A DNA stretch of 64,000 bases from Halalkalibacter oceani (GCF_023715605.1 NZ_JAMBOL010000012.1:62001-126000), one strand, 5' to 3'. Shown: positions 53,661 through 62,592, counted from the stretch's first letter. Program-made: numbers and translations. The notes: generated from the sequence alone by a model not told the origin.

Positions 53661-54149
53661 GTGAAAACATGGCTGATTATGCTGCTGCTCGTGCTGACAG
53701 CTTGCGGACTCGGGGAAGATAGGGCCATTGAGGAAAGCGAAACAGCAGACGAAAAGCGAGGTGAAGAGGCAATGCCTGCCAACTGGCTTATGGAGCTTCA
53801 GACGAATCAGGCAGGGGAGACTATTCAAGTCGAACTGCAGGTCGTAAACGAGGATGAAAGCGATCATACTCTCGCCTTCTCCTCCGGCCAGCGCTATGAA
53901 TTGATTTTGCGTGACGCGCACAGAAACGAGGTCTACCGCTTTTCTGATGATCGCGTCTTCATGATGGCGATCACGTATGAGGAATTTTCCCCGAATGAAA
54001 AAAAGACCTTCCGCGAGCAAATTAACACAGCAGAGCTTCCCACCGGAACCTATACGCTGGAAGCAGAACTGCTGGTCGCAGCGGTTGACAATGAGCCGCT
54101 GCCAGAAGGCGAAGTTTTTCGACAGGAAGTGAAGGTTGAGGTGGAGTAA
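53661..54149 (+). CDS. BsuPI-domain lipoprotein
   Basis: A 162-residue lipoprotein (LLLVLTAC, Cys15) with an acidic tether and a BsuPI/intracellular-proteinase-inhibitor-type beta domain (LAFSSGQRYELILRDAHRNEVYRFSDD in part, then GTYTLEAELL). The domain is named after an inhibitor of Bacillus Isp protease; surface versions have unknown partners. GTG 53661 with AAAGGAGG 10 bases upstream. It lies 16 bases after the YitT-type gene. Confidence 0.8.
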   Translation: MKTWLIMLLLVLTACGLGEDRAIEESETADEKRGEEAMPANWLMELQTNQAGETIQVELQVVNEDESDHTLAFSSGQRYELILRDAHRNEVYRFSDDRVFMMAITYEEFSPNEKKTFREQINTAELPTGTYTLEAELLVAAVDNEPLPEGEVFRQEVKVEVE

Positions 54150-54190
54150 TACACCGTTTCATTTGAGTAAATTTGTTATCGGGAGAAAAA

Positions 54191-54236
54191 TAAAAAAAAC
54201 CGTCTCAAAAGGACGGGCTTTCCTTTTGAGACGGCT
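54191..54236 (-). terminator. Terminator of the SNF2 helicase operon
   Basis: CCGTCTCAAAAGGA (54200-54213) pairs perfectly with TCCTTTTGAGACGG (54221-54234). On the reverse strand it is followed by TTTTTTTTATTTTT, so it stops transcripts from the reverse-strand operon; it also lies at the end of the forward lipoprotein gene. Confidence 0.88.
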
Positions 54237-54272
54237 TCAGCAACGGCAAAGGAGTGCGTGTAGCCGCTCCTA

Positions 54273-54458
54273 TCACGAATTAGCTTTGTCCTGCTTCTTC
54301 CATCTTTTGATTGCTTCCTGCTGGATTTTCTTTTTCAGCCGGGTGTACTCATTGTCTTCCTGCTTCGTTTCCTCTGAGGATCGGTCTGCTTTCCCACGTT
54401 CCGGGGCGGAAGATTCCCCGTACCAGTAGGTGAAGAAAGGTTCTTCAAGCTTTTTCAT
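54273..54458 (-). CDS. 61-residue charged protein
   Basis: MKKLEEPFFTYWYGESSAPE.. followed by a Lys/Glu-rich helical stretch (EYTRLKKKIQQEAIKRWKK). AAAGGAGG lies upstream of the ATG at 54458. It follows the SNF2 gene by 16 bases in the same operon. No family recognised. Confidence 0.7.
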   Translation of the reverse strand: MKKLEEPFFTYWYGESSAPERGKADRSSEETKQEDNEYTRLKKKIQQEAIKRWKKQDKANS

Positions 54459-54474
54459 AGTAACCTCCTTTCTG

Positions 54475-57456
54475 TTAGCGAGTCAATTGGATCAGATCGA
54501 TGATTTCTTCGTTCGTCAATTCGGTAATCGGCTGTTCACCTGCGGCGAGAATATGATCGGCCAAGGCCTGCTTTTGTGTCAGCATCCGGTCAATCCGTTC
54601 CTCAAGCGTGCCGACTGTCATCAGCTTATGAACGGTGACATCCTTCGTTTGCCCGATCCGGTAAGCTCTGTCTGTCGCCTGATTCTCGACAGCCGGATTC
54701 CACCAGCGGTCATAGTGAATGACATGGGTAGCGGCTGTTAAGTTCAACCCGACTCCTCCGGCCTTGAGCGAGAGAACGAAGAAATGACAGTCATTGTCTG
54801 ATTGGAAACGTTCGATCGCCTGCTGACGCTTTGCCCGCGTCAAGCTGCCGTGCAAAAAAGGAACCGTTTCCTTGTAGCGCTCCTCAAGAGCTTCCGTCAT
54901 TAGCATACCCATTTCTTTGTATTGCGAAAACAGCAGCACCTTTTGCCGGCGTTCAACCATCTGATCGGTCAGCTCGAGCAATGTTTGCCACTTTCCTGAC
55001 TGATGATCCCGGAGCGTCGTCTCCTTTAGAAAGTGAGCCGGGTGGTTGCAAATTTGCTTGAGCTTCGTTAAGCTGCGCAAAATTAAGGCCCGTCGCTCGA
55101 GGGCGCTGACTTCATCCAGCTTCCCGACGATATCGTCGACGACTGCCTGGTAAAGCGCCGCTTGCTCAACCGAAAGATGGACGCGGTGAATATGCTCTTT
55201 TTTCTCAGGCAGTCCAAGCTGCAAGGCTTCGTCCGATTTCTTTCGTCTGAGGATAAGCGGATGGATCAGCTTTTGCAGCTTGGCGAGCTGTTCCTCGTCC
55301 TGCTCTTTTTCAATCGGCCGCATAAAGGAAGCCTGGAAATCCTGATACGTGCCGAGGTAGCCTGGATTTAACACATCAAGCAGTGACCACAGTTCGCGCA
55401 GCCGGTTTTCAATCGGGGTGCCGGTCAGCGCAATGCGATGGGTCGCTTTAATCTCCTTGATGACGCGCCGCTGTTTCGTATCGACATTTTTAATGTGCTG
55501 AGCTTCATCTAAAATCAGCCCATTCCAGGAAATGCCGTGCAACAGCTCATGATCGCGTACGGCCAGCTGATAGGAAGTCAGCACGAGATCCCAGCTGCCG
55601 GCCTGCCGGCATTGTTCCTCTGTAAGCCTCGTTTTGCCGTGATGGACGAACAGCCGGAGAGTAGGAGCAAACTGCTTACATTCCTGAACCCAGTTATAGA
55701 GAAGAGAAGTAGGGCAAATGAGTAAAAAAGGTTTTTCTTCCTGCTGCGCTTTGCGCTGCTCCTCAAGAACATAAAGAATGTAGACAATCGTTTGAATCGA
55801 CTTTCCAAGTCCCATATCATCGGCAAGGCAGCCGCCAAAGCCGGTGCGTCGCAAATGAGCGAGCCATGAAACGCCTTCGTGCTGATAAGGACGGAGTTCC
55901 CCGGTAAACTGCTCCGGTAGATCAATTAAAGAAGGTGTAGCCGAATACAGCTCCTTCAGCGCCGATGTCAGCTGATTCCCCCAAGAAATATCAAGCTCAA
56001 ACGATTCGCTTTCTTCTTCGGCCAGCTGGTCATCCCGCCATGCTTCCAAAAAGGACGCTTCCTCTTCAATCCGCTGCAAATAAGTGCGCAGCTGCTCAGC
56101 TAAGGAGCGGTCCCAGGCGATCCATTCTCCATTGGCGTAAAGAAAGGGACGCTGACCGTCAACGAATTCATGGAATTCCTGCGGACTAATTGCCTGATCG
56201 CCAATCGCCAGCTCATAAGTGAACGAAGCAACACTTTGCCAATCGAGCAGCGGCTCGCTTTTCGCCTCACGGTTAAGTGGATGAGTCACCGCCAGCTTGA
56301 CTTTCGGTTTTTTCTTCGTGGTCATCCATTTCGGCACAATGAGATGAAAGCCGCTGGCGCTAAGCTGTTCATCCTGCTCGGTAAACAGCTCATATGCCTG
56401 CTCGGCCGTTAACGAAAGAACCGGGGACGACAATCGAAGCTCCTTGAGTAGCGGCAATTGGGTTTGGGCTTTTTTTAAGTCCTGTTTTAATTGAGCGATC
56501 GGATTTTCTCTCCACGGATGTTCCCCGAGCTGGAGCTGCTCCATGTCGACCAAAAGCGATGGATGCTTTCTGTCAACCATGCACAGGGAGAGCTGCCACA
56601 TTCCAGTAGAGGTAGCGGGCTCTTTCAGAACAAGACCGGAACGAAATGGCCTGGCCTGCAAAGCGCCGATTTCCTGTTGAAAGACTTCACTGGAAAGTGG
56701 ACTGTCGATTTTTCCTCTTTGCGTAAGGTGAGCCACCGCTGTCCGCCATTTCGGCTCAACCGTTTGCACCCAAGACTGATAGGCGTGACGAACTTCCTCT
56801 TCATGAAAGAAGGAGCGGATCATCTCATCAGCGACTGCTGTGACAAGCTGCCGGAAGGAATCGACTGATAGTGGCGCATGCCCTCCTTTTTGAATAAATG
56901 ACGTGTTCGGTCGAATCGAGCGTGCTGACAAGGGCAGGCTCTCAAACCATTCATCAAAAGGAAAGGAGGATAGCGTCCATTGTCCGGATGCTGCCGGTGT
57001 AAATGCGCCATTGATAATTTCTGTCTGAATCGCCGCAAAAATGGCGAGCCAGCTTTTTAAGTCAGGCGCCAGCTCAATGTCCTCGTCGTCATACCAGCTT
57101 GAAAATGTCGCCAAATGCGCAACGAGGCCTTCAACCGGAAAGATAAGCCCTTCGATCGGGAAGGAATAGTGGGTCATCTGTTCCTGCGCCTGATAGACAG
57201 TGATCGTTCCGGCTAACGAGCTGTAGCTGCGCGAATCGAGCGGAACATCAATCACCGCTTTTTCACTCTCGATAAACGTCCCGAAAAAAGAAGCCTGGTC
57301 ATAGCGAAAAAGGGTAAGCTTCAATTCAAAGGGTGGATACATAAAAGGATATTGAAAATTAACGACTTGATCAAAGCGGGAACGTGGTGGTTCCTCACCC
57401 CAGATGAAAAAGGATTGATCAAGCCAGCCGCCATGGACGATAAGATTAGAGGCCAA
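54475..57456 (-). CDS. SNF2-family helicase (YwqA-like)
   Basis: A 993-residue Swi2/Snf2 ATPase. The N-terminal about 500 residues form the accessory domain of bacterial SNF2 proteins. The motor follows: GELRPYQHEGVSWLAHL, Walker A DMGLGKSIQT, DEAQHIKN, LTGTPIENRL; then helicase C with LLFSQYKEMG, LKAGGVGLNLTAATHVIHYDRWWNPA and DRAYRIGQ. It would translocate on double-stranded DNA and remodel bound proteins; in Bacillus it is the partner of a SWIM zinc-finger protein. TTG start at 57456, overlapping the upstream gene by 11 bases, with GAGGAG 10 bases before. Confidence 0.93.
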   Translation of the reverse strand: MASNLIVHGGWLDQSFFIWGEEPPRSRFDQVVNFQYPFMYPPFELKLTLFRYDQASFFGTFIESEKAVIDVPLDSRSYSSLAGTITVYQAQEQMTHYSFPIEGLIFPVEGLVAHLATFSSWYDDEDIELAPDLKSWLAIFAAIQTEIINGAFTPAASGQWTLSSFPFDEWFESLPLSARSIRPNTSFIQKGGHAPLSVDSFRQLVTAVADEMIRSFFHEEEVRHAYQSWVQTVEPKWRTAVAHLTQRGKIDSPLSSEVFQQEIGALQARPFRSGLVLKEPATSTGMWQLSLCMVDRKHPSLLVDMEQLQLGEHPWRENPIAQLKQDLKKAQTQLPLLKELRLSSPVLSLTAEQAYELFTEQDEQLSASGFHLIVPKWMTTKKKPKVKLAVTHPLNREAKSEPLLDWQSVASFTYELAIGDQAISPQEFHEFVDGQRPFLYANGEWIAWDRSLAEQLRTYLQRIEEEASFLEAWRDDQLAEEESESFELDISWGNQLTSALKELYSATPSLIDLPEQFTGELRPYQHEGVSWLAHLRRTGFGGCLADDMGLGKSIQTIVYILYVLEEQRKAQQEEKPFLLICPTSLLYNWVQECKQFAPTLRLFVHHGKTRLTEEQCRQAGSWDLVLTSYQLAVRDHELLHGISWNGLILDEAQHIKNVDTKQRRVIKEIKATHRIALTGTPIENRLRELWSLLDVLNPGYLGTYQDFQASFMRPIEKEQDEEQLAKLQKLIHPLILRRKKSDEALQLGLPEKKEHIHRVHLSVEQAALYQAVVDDIVGKLDEVSALERRALILRSLTKLKQICNHPAHFLKETTLRDHQSGKWQTLLELTDQMVERRQKVLLFSQYKEMGMLMTEALEERYKETVPFLHGSLTRAKRQQAIERFQSDNDCHFFVLSLKAGGVGLNLTAATHVIHYDRWWNPAVENQATDRAYRIGQTKDVTVHKLMTVGTLEERIDRMLTQKQALADHILAAGEQPITELTNEEIIDLIQLTR

Positions 57457-58708
57457 TGCGTTTCAACTCCTCGATAAACGCACGATACGTGCGATACATT
57501 TTCTTTAATTTCGTCAAGTAATCAGCAAATCGAAAAAGGGTTTCGTCCTGCTCGTAAATGCCCTTCAACTCTTTAAGCAGGACGGCCGCCTGTTCATAAT
57601 GAAGGCGTGATTTCTTTTCGATCAGACGGATGACGAGCTGATGATAAACCGGCTTTGCATAGGCCGGAGCATCACGGCGCAGCGCTTCAAGCAGCTCAAC
57701 CTTTTCCGGCCGCATCCGCAACGGATCGCGTTCATGCTTTAAAAAATAATCAGCAGCGAGCGGATACCTCTTTGTGGTCAGAAGGAGCTTTTCGAATGTT
57801 TTCGCCGCCTCGACCTGATGCAGTCTCCGTTTCAGCTCGGGCAACAAACGGTTAAGCAGTTCTTCCAGCTCATCATCCCGGTAATGCTTGCTGAATGTCA
57901 GAAAGCGCTGGTAGCTTGGCGACAGGAGCCAACGGTTCCAGACGGCATCAAACTCTTTCTTATTAGCAGGAAGAGTCGTTTTCATTTCATCGATAAAAGG
58001 CTGGAGTGAGCCGAATGTCCCCTGATGTTTATGAGGAAATAAAGCATCGACCCATTCTTTCATCGTCTGCCATTTTGAACGCTGCTTCAACAGCTCGAAA
58101 TGGCTTCTTAATTCCTGATCTAAATAAGGATGACGCTGCGCGCGCAAAATCGACAGCGCCGCTTTTTCATCTCCGGCAAGGAGTGCGGCATAGCTGTATG
58201 CCAAGCTGAGCGGGCGCGAACAGCGCGAGCGGTCAACGGATTCGGATAAAAACGTAAAGATCGGCTCGATATAGGATGCTTCCATGTTTTTTAGCAGCTG
58301 AAACAGCAGCGGAGGCCATGGTGCTTCCGCTTCTTCCGCGTGATAGACGACGAGAAAGAGCAGCTGTTCAAGGAAAGGACGAAAGGCCCCTGTAAGCTGC
58401 ATTTTCTCCCGGCCGGCGAGAAGCTCATCGGACATCGCCTGAAAGAAATAGTGAAAACGCCGTTCGTATTCCTCGTATGTTGCGGCGCGCTCAGCTAATG
58501 TATAAATGCCACGCATATAAGTTAACAGATAGAGCCAGTCATCCTCGCTCTCAACGTGGGAGAGCCGTTTTTTAGCGTCAGCTGAAATTTGTTCCAGGTG
58601 CCGATTCGTTATATAGCGCGAGGACGTGATCAGTTTATATGTATGAATAATATCCTGCTCAATCGCCGCGAAGGCACCTGCTTCGCCTTTAAACAATGAT
58701 TGCTCCAT
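57446..58708 (-). CDS. SNF2-operon partner protein lacking the SWIM zinc finger
   Basis: A 420-residue helical protein encoded directly before the SNF2 gene. In Bacillus this place is held by YwqB-like proteins of 500-600 residues with a SWIM zinc finger (CxC..CxH). No such motif is present; the body is TPR-like helices (LGQLQPFIDEM type repeats, YPLAADYFLKHERDPLRMRP). I infer a YwqB relative without the zinc finger. ATG 58708, AGGTGAG upstream, and an in-frame TAA just before, so no N-terminal extension is available. Confidence 0.7.
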   Translation of the reverse strand: MEQSLFKGEAGAFAAIEQDIIHTYKLITSSRYITNRHLEQISADAKKRLSHVESEDDWLYLLTYMRGIYTLAERAATYEEYERRFHYFFQAMSDELLAGREKMQLTGAFRPFLEQLLFLVVYHAEEAEAPWPPLLFQLLKNMEASYIEPIFTFLSESVDRSRCSRPLSLAYSYAALLAGDEKAALSILRAQRHPYLDQELRSHFELLKQRSKWQTMKEWVDALFPHKHQGTFGSLQPFIDEMKTTLPANKKEFDAVWNRWLLSPSYQRFLTFSKHYRDDELEELLNRLLPELKRRLHQVEAAKTFEKLLLTTKRYPLAADYFLKHERDPLRMRPEKVELLEALRRDAPAYAKPVYHQLVIRLIEKKSRLHYEQAAVLLKELKGIYEQDETLFRFADYLTKLKKMYRTYRAFIEELKRIGL

Positions 58709-58946
58709 ATCCCGCTCACCTACTTAAGAAAAATTTCCATTCTTTCATTGTATCTTTTTCAACGCCAGAAAGAAAGGGATGGTGACCCTGGGAAAAGAAA
58801 TTAACAAGGATGCAAAGAAATAGGGGTGAAAAGAAATCTTAAGGGGGGCGGAATTTCGCCGAGCGGGTTAAAGCCTTATGGGAATGTTTTATAGCGATGT
58901 AGGGAAGGGGAACCGTCACGTTTTTGATAAAGCCCGTTATGGAGAG

Positions 58947-59122
58947 GTTGCTGAAAAAGTGAAAATCGAACTTTTTCGTAACTCGAAGAAGAGTAATGGC
59001 TCCGCACGTTGCACGCCTTTCTTGGAGAAACCTACTCGTAGCAAGGCTTTCAAAATCAGGCAACGGCTACGCTCATTACGAAAAAACTGCTGAAAAAGTG
59101 AAAATCGAACTTTTTCAACAGT
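58947..59122 (+). repeat. R2 structured repeat, copy B
   Basis: About 175 bases with GTTGCTGAAAAAGT at the left and a GCTGAAAAAGT / ACTTTTTCAACAG hairpin at the right. It matches copy A closely (GTAACTCGAAGAAGAGTAAT, GGCAACGGCTACGCTCATTA). The inner hairpin is decayed on its left arm (TTTCTTGGAG against CTCGTAGCAA), with loop AAACCTA. It is followed by CTCACAACGGGCTTGTGGCG, part of the R3 hairpin. The interval 58709-58946 has no supportable gene. Confidence 0.85.
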
Positions 59123-59171
59123 TTCTCACAACGGGCTTGTGGCGAGTGAGACGGTACAGCTTTGGAATGCG

Positions 59172-59477
59172 TTATAGCACCATCGTCAATAGCATCAAAA
59201 TGCCGATGCTGCTCATGACGACGATGATTAAATTGGCACCTAAATAAGCGATGACAAAAGCGGAGGCGCCGCCGATAATGCCGTACCAGATGTTATCGTG
59301 AATATAGAAAATACCGGGAAAGATCAGCGCTCCTAGTGCGGCGTAAGGAACATTGCGCAAGGTTGCCTGCAGCCACGGCGGAATGCTTTCGACGTTTAGA
59401 AAGACGAGCGGGAGCATCCGTGGAATATAGGTGACGAGGGCCATCCCGGCGATAATCATCAGCATCGTCGTGCTCAT
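59172..59477 (-). CDS. azlD: AzlD-family branched-chain amino acid exporter subunit
   Basis: A 101-residue protein with four membrane segments (IIAGMALVTYIPRMLPLVFL is the family start). It pairs with AzlC for export of branched-chain amino acids or analogues. It overlaps azlC by 4 bases (ATGA). Confidence 0.9.
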   Translation of the reverse strand: MSTTMLMIIAGMALVTYIPRMLPLVFLNVESIPPWLQATLRNVPYAALGALIFPGIFYIHDNIWYGIIGGASAFVIAYLGANLIIVVMSSIGILMLLTMVL

Positions 59478-60181
59478 TGCTGTCTCCCTCCTTTACCGGA
59501 TACCCACTCGATTCCGGCTGCCGAAAGCAGCGTCGCGGCGATAATCGACCAGCCGCTTGGCAGGAAGAGGGAAAAAATGCTGTTGAACAGAGCGGCGCTG
59601 GCGGCCAAAACGACGATTTTCCGCTGCTTTTTTAATGAAGGAACGAGCAGGGCAATGAACATCGCGTAAAGGGCTATGCTCATGCTTTGCTGCAGCGAGG
59701 CCGGAAGAATCGCGCCGACTACATAGCCGACGGCGGAATGGACGGTCCAACTGGCGTAAGCAATCAGCGAGACACCGATGACAAAGCCGGTTTTGACCGT
59801 TCCTTCCTGCGTCGTCGTGACTGCGAACACTTCATCTGTAATGCCAAACGAATAAAGCGCCTTAATAAGCGGCCGGTCCTCCTCGACTCGTTCTCGGACA
59901 GAGGCGCTCATTAACAGATGGCGGATGTTGACGATAAAAGTTGTAAAAATGATTTCAAAAGCGCCCGTCCCGATCGCCAGTAGGTTTAAGGCCATGTATT
60001 GGGCGGCGCCTGCATAGACAAACAAGCTCATCGCAAGCGTTTCCCAAAAAGCGAGGCCGGTGCTTTTGGCGAGCAAACCGAATGTCAGGGCGGCAGGAAT
60101 ATAGCCGATGGCAATGCTTGATCCTGCCAGAAGCCCTTGGGTAAACGGAGTTTTTTGTTTTTCAAGCGTGATACTTTCCAT
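59474..60181 (-). CDS. azlC: AzlC-family branched-chain amino acid exporter
   Basis: A membrane protein of 235 residues (239 if TTG 60193 is used). Family motifs are IGYIPAALTFGLLA, LFVYAGAAQYMALNLLA, NIRHLLMSAS and YSFGITDEVFAVT. With AzlD it exports leucine-like compounds. The start is uncertain: AGGAGG is 1 base from the TTG at 60193 and 13 from the ATG at 60181. It is divergent from an XRE-cupin regulator that likely controls it. Confidence 0.9.
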   Translation of the reverse strand: MESITLEKQKTPFTQGLLAGSSIAIGYIPAALTFGLLAKSTGLAFWETLAMSLFVYAGAAQYMALNLLAIGTGAFEIIFTTFIVNIRHLLMSASVRERVEEDRPLIKALYSFGITDEVFAVTTTQEGTVKTGFVIGVSLIAYASWTVHSAVGYVVGAILPASLQQSMSIALYAMFIALLVPSLKKQRKIVVLAASAALFNSIFSLFLPSGWSIIAATLLSAAGIEWVSGKGGRQQ

Positions 60182-60246
60182 CTTTTCGTTCAATCCTCCT
60201 AAAAGCGTGCTACAATTTAAGCTAGATCATCGATCGTTGTACGTTA

Positions 60247-60275
60247 TATAATATGATTGTATGTTATGTTATACA
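60247..60275 (+). promoter_or_regulatory. Intergenic control region between azlC and its regulator
   Basis: TATAAT at 60247-60252 could be a -10 box for the regulator gene, but no good -35 is visible. TGTAT (60258) and ATACA (60271) form an 18-base dyad and may be an operator. The whole 110-base divergent region is AT-rich. Confidence 0.45.
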
Positions 60276-60295
60276 TTTTAACAAGGAGAAATTTT

Positions 60296-60859
60296 ATGGA
60301 TAAAGAACAGCTATCTTTTCTGATCGGAAAGCGCCTCAAGAACATGCGTCAGCAACGGGGATGGAGCCTCGACACATTGGCTCAGCATTGTCAGGTCAGT
60401 AAACCGATGCTTGGCCAAATTGAAAGGGGGGAATCAAACCCGACTGTAAGTACGCTCTGGAAGATCGCGAACGGATTAAATGTTTCATTTACGGCTTTTC
60501 TTGAGGAACAACAGCCGTCTGTGAAAATCGTTCGCGCTGATGACGTGGAGCCGATTACCGAACAGGATGGCCATTTTAACGTTTATCCGATCTTTCCGAA
60601 AGAGGACCGGAAGCCATTTGAGCTGTTTACAGTCAGCCTGAAGCCCGGGGCGACGTACGGTGCCGAAGCACATCGGGACGGCGTTGAGGAATATATCGTT
60701 GTTCAAAAAGGAAGCCTGTCGCTTGAGGTGAGAGGGGAGCGTTATCAGCTGAACGAGGGTGATGGCATTCACTTTGTCGCGGATGAAGAGCATGACTATT
60801 GTAACGAAAGCGAGGAAGAGGATTGCGAGCTGACGCTGGTGATTTTTTATCCGGCCTGA
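60296..60859 (+). CDS. XRE-family regulator with cupin domain
   Basis: A 187-residue regulator. An N-terminal helix-turn-helix (GKRLKNMRQQRGWSLDTLAQ, SKPMLGQIERGESNPTVSTLW) is joined to a C-terminal cupin barrel (about 110-185: GVEEYIVVQKGSLSLEV, EGDGIHFVADEEHDYCN). Such proteins sense small ligands and often sit divergent from azlCD. ATG 60296 with AAGGAGA; the open frame upstream lacks an RBS. Confidence 0.92.
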   Translation: MDKEQLSFLIGKRLKNMRQQRGWSLDTLAQHCQVSKPMLGQIERGESNPTVSTLWKIANGLNVSFTAFLEEQQPSVKIVRADDVEPITEQDGHFNVYPIFPKEDRKPFELFTVSLKPGATYGAEAHRDGVEEYIVVQKGSLSLEVRGERYQLNEGDGIHFVADEEHDYCNESEEEDCELTLVIFYPA

Positions 60860-60884
60860 TTGCCAGGCAAACAAGGAAAGGCAG

Positions 60885-60926
60885 AGGCTCCGTCCTGCGT
60901 GCGAGGTGGAGGACGGAGCCTTTGCT
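60885..60926 (+). terminator. Terminator after the XRE-cupin gene
   Basis: AGGCTCCGTCCT (60885-60896) pairs perfectly with AGGACGGAGCCT (60910-60921), then TTTGCTT. A second hairpin, TGTCTCAAA with TTTGAGACA (60934-60973), follows and may serve the convergent gene. Confidence 0.85.
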
Positions 60927-61022
60927 TCGGGACTGTCTCAAAAAAGAGCACGGCGGGCTTCTTGTTTGAGACAATCTCCTTTTGCAAATCCGGCAAAAAT
61001 AAGTGAAGTAACCAGAAGACGA

Positions 61023-61622
61023 CTAAAGCAGCTGTTCTACCTGTTCACGTCGCGACAGCAGTTTTTTCAGTTTTTTCTTATGGGAATCAATTTGCCATTG
61101 ATCCGACTCGAGTATCGCTTCATGCAGTTCCATCAATACATAATCAATCTCCAGGTTCATCATATTAATTAACGTTTTCGGTTCAAGTGACTTGTCATCA
61201 TCCTTGTACTGAATCAGGGATCCATTTCGGTTCATCATGACTTTTTCACTCCCATCAATTTCAATCATAGATTCAATGTCGCCGGCTTGGTATGACGTAA
61301 TATAGAGGGGACCCTCTGTTGCCCGTTTGACGATGCCATTGCCTTTTTCATGTTGCAATAACTTTTCGAGGGCGTTGGCCAGAGTATCATCATAAATGTG
61401 AAGGCAATCAGCAGAAAGAGTGAGGAAATCGCTATTTCGCACAAAAGGGAGTTCGTGGATCGACTCATTAAGCTCAATCATGAGATAAATGGTTTTCGCA
61501 TCATAGCGCCAGAAGAGTGAATAATGTTGACTCATCATCCGTTTGATAAATTGGTGCAAGGCTTGTTTGCTCAGCTCAATGTAAACCTCAGAAAACTCCA
61601 CATCAACAAACGAATCTCTCAT
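61023..61622 (-). CDS. Hypothetical cytosolic protein
   Basis: A protein of 199 residues (203 from GTG 61634). The N-terminal half has alternating strands and helices (FSEVYIELSKQALHQFIKRM, YDAKTIYLMIELNES), and the C-terminus is charged and helical (LHEAILESDQWQIDSHKKKL), loosely like an IDEAL-type helix. No family recognised. AAAGGAGC directly abuts the GTG and is 13 bases from the ATG, so the start is uncertain. Confidence 0.6.
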   Translation of the reverse strand: MRDSFVDVEFSEVYIELSKQALHQFIKRMMSQHYSLFWRYDAKTIYLMIELNESIHELPFVRNSDFLTLSADCLHIYDDTLANALEKLLQHEKGNGIVKRATEGPLYITSYQAGDIESMIEIDGSEKVMMNRNGSLIQYKDDDKSLEPKTLINMMNLEIDYVLMELHEAILESDQWQIDSHKKKLKKLLSRREQVEQLL

Positions 61623-61830
61623 GATTTTATGCACGCTCCTTTAACTCCCTCATGTCTTAGCTGATTAGGTTGCTATATCATATGTTGAAAAGGAAAAAAA
61701 AAGAAGCAAAATGCCCAGTTTACGGCGAAATGGGCGGGAGCTGAAAAGAAGGACAAGAAAAAAGCGATCGCAGGCATTTGTCCCCGCAGATCGCTTATTC
61801 CAATTTTATATAGGCTGCCGGCGGCTTCCC

Positions 61831-62286
61831 CTAAAAGCGAAATCCGTACCGCTTTGAAATAATGTCGTAAAAACCGAGCGAGTTGTAGAGCGCTTTTGTC
61901 GCTTCATTGTTAATCCCGGTTTCAAGCTCGATGCCCTTGATCTTTTGTTGTTCAGCCCAGTAAATAACATGAAGCAGCAGCTTCTTTGCAATCCCTTGAT
62001 TGCGGTGCTGTTTATCGACATAAAGATCGTTCAGCCAAATATAATGGCCACCTTTGTCAATGCTCAGCCCGACATTAAAAAAGGCGGCACCGACAAGTGT
62101 GTCCTCTTTTTCCGCTACGAAAATATGAGCCTGGGAATGGGGCGCCAATGCCAGCTCAATTGTTGTTAAAAGTTGTGAATAGGCATCCTTTGGGCCGAGT
62201 GCCTCCATTTGTCCCATAAGTAAGTCCGCCACACGTTCCTGAAGGTGAGCGCCTGCTCCACTCTCGACCTTATACACCTTTACCAT
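61831..62286 (-). CDS. GNAT-family N-acetyltransferase
   Basis: A 151-residue acetyltransferase with the acetyl-CoA motif A region LNDLYVDKQHRNQGIAKKLL (Q/RxxGxA) and the late motif ALYNSLGF. It transfers acetyl groups from acetyl-CoA to an unknown amine. ATG 62286 with AGGAGG 10 bases upstream; the open frame further upstream runs into the R2 repeat and is not coding. Confidence 0.88.
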   Translation of the reverse strand: MVKVYKVESGAGAHLQERVADLLMGQMEALGPKDAYSQLLTTIELALAPHSQAHIFVAEKEDTLVGAAFFNVGLSIDKGGHYIWLNDLYVDKQHRNQGIAKKLLLHVIYWAEQQKIKGIELETGINNEATKALYNSLGFYDIISKRYGFRF

Positions 62287-62378
62287 TCTCTCTTTTCCTC
62301 CTATAAAAAGAACATCCGAAATAAGCTCTCCTGTTAGCGTAACATAAAAGGAAGAGAGAGAGTAGTAGAATTTAAGAG

Positions 62379-62535
62379 GCTGCTGAAAAAGTACGATTTT
62401 CACTTTTTCAGCAGCCTTTTCGTAATGAGCGTAGCCGTTGCCTGATTTTGAAAGCCTTGCTACGAGTGGGCTTCTCGAAGCAACGTGCGGAGCCATTGCC
62501 ATGTTTTTTCTTCTCAACTTCGACTTTTGCCAAGC
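62379..62535 (-). repeat. R2 structured repeat, copy C (inverted)
   Basis: Reverse complement of the family. GCTGCTGAAAAAGT / ACTTTTTCAGCAGC hairpin at 62379-62415, then ATGAGCGTAGCCGTTGCC, inner hairpin TTGCTACGAG..CTCGAAGCAA with loop TGGGCTT, then CGTGCGGAGCCATTGCC. The far end is diverged beyond about 62500. A further fragment (GAAGCCATTGCC) lies at about 62560. Confidence 0.8.
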
Positions 62536-62592
62536 CCCTAAGCCGTGAGCATGCGAGTGAAGCCATTGCCATTTTTTGTCCACGCGTTACAG

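Noticed and set aside
58878-59247. Short open frames across the R2 copy, such as peptides containing GNGYAHYEK
   Set aside because: The same peptide appears at 31.3 and 62.4 kb because the DNA repeat is translated by chance; there is no RBS and no conserved start.
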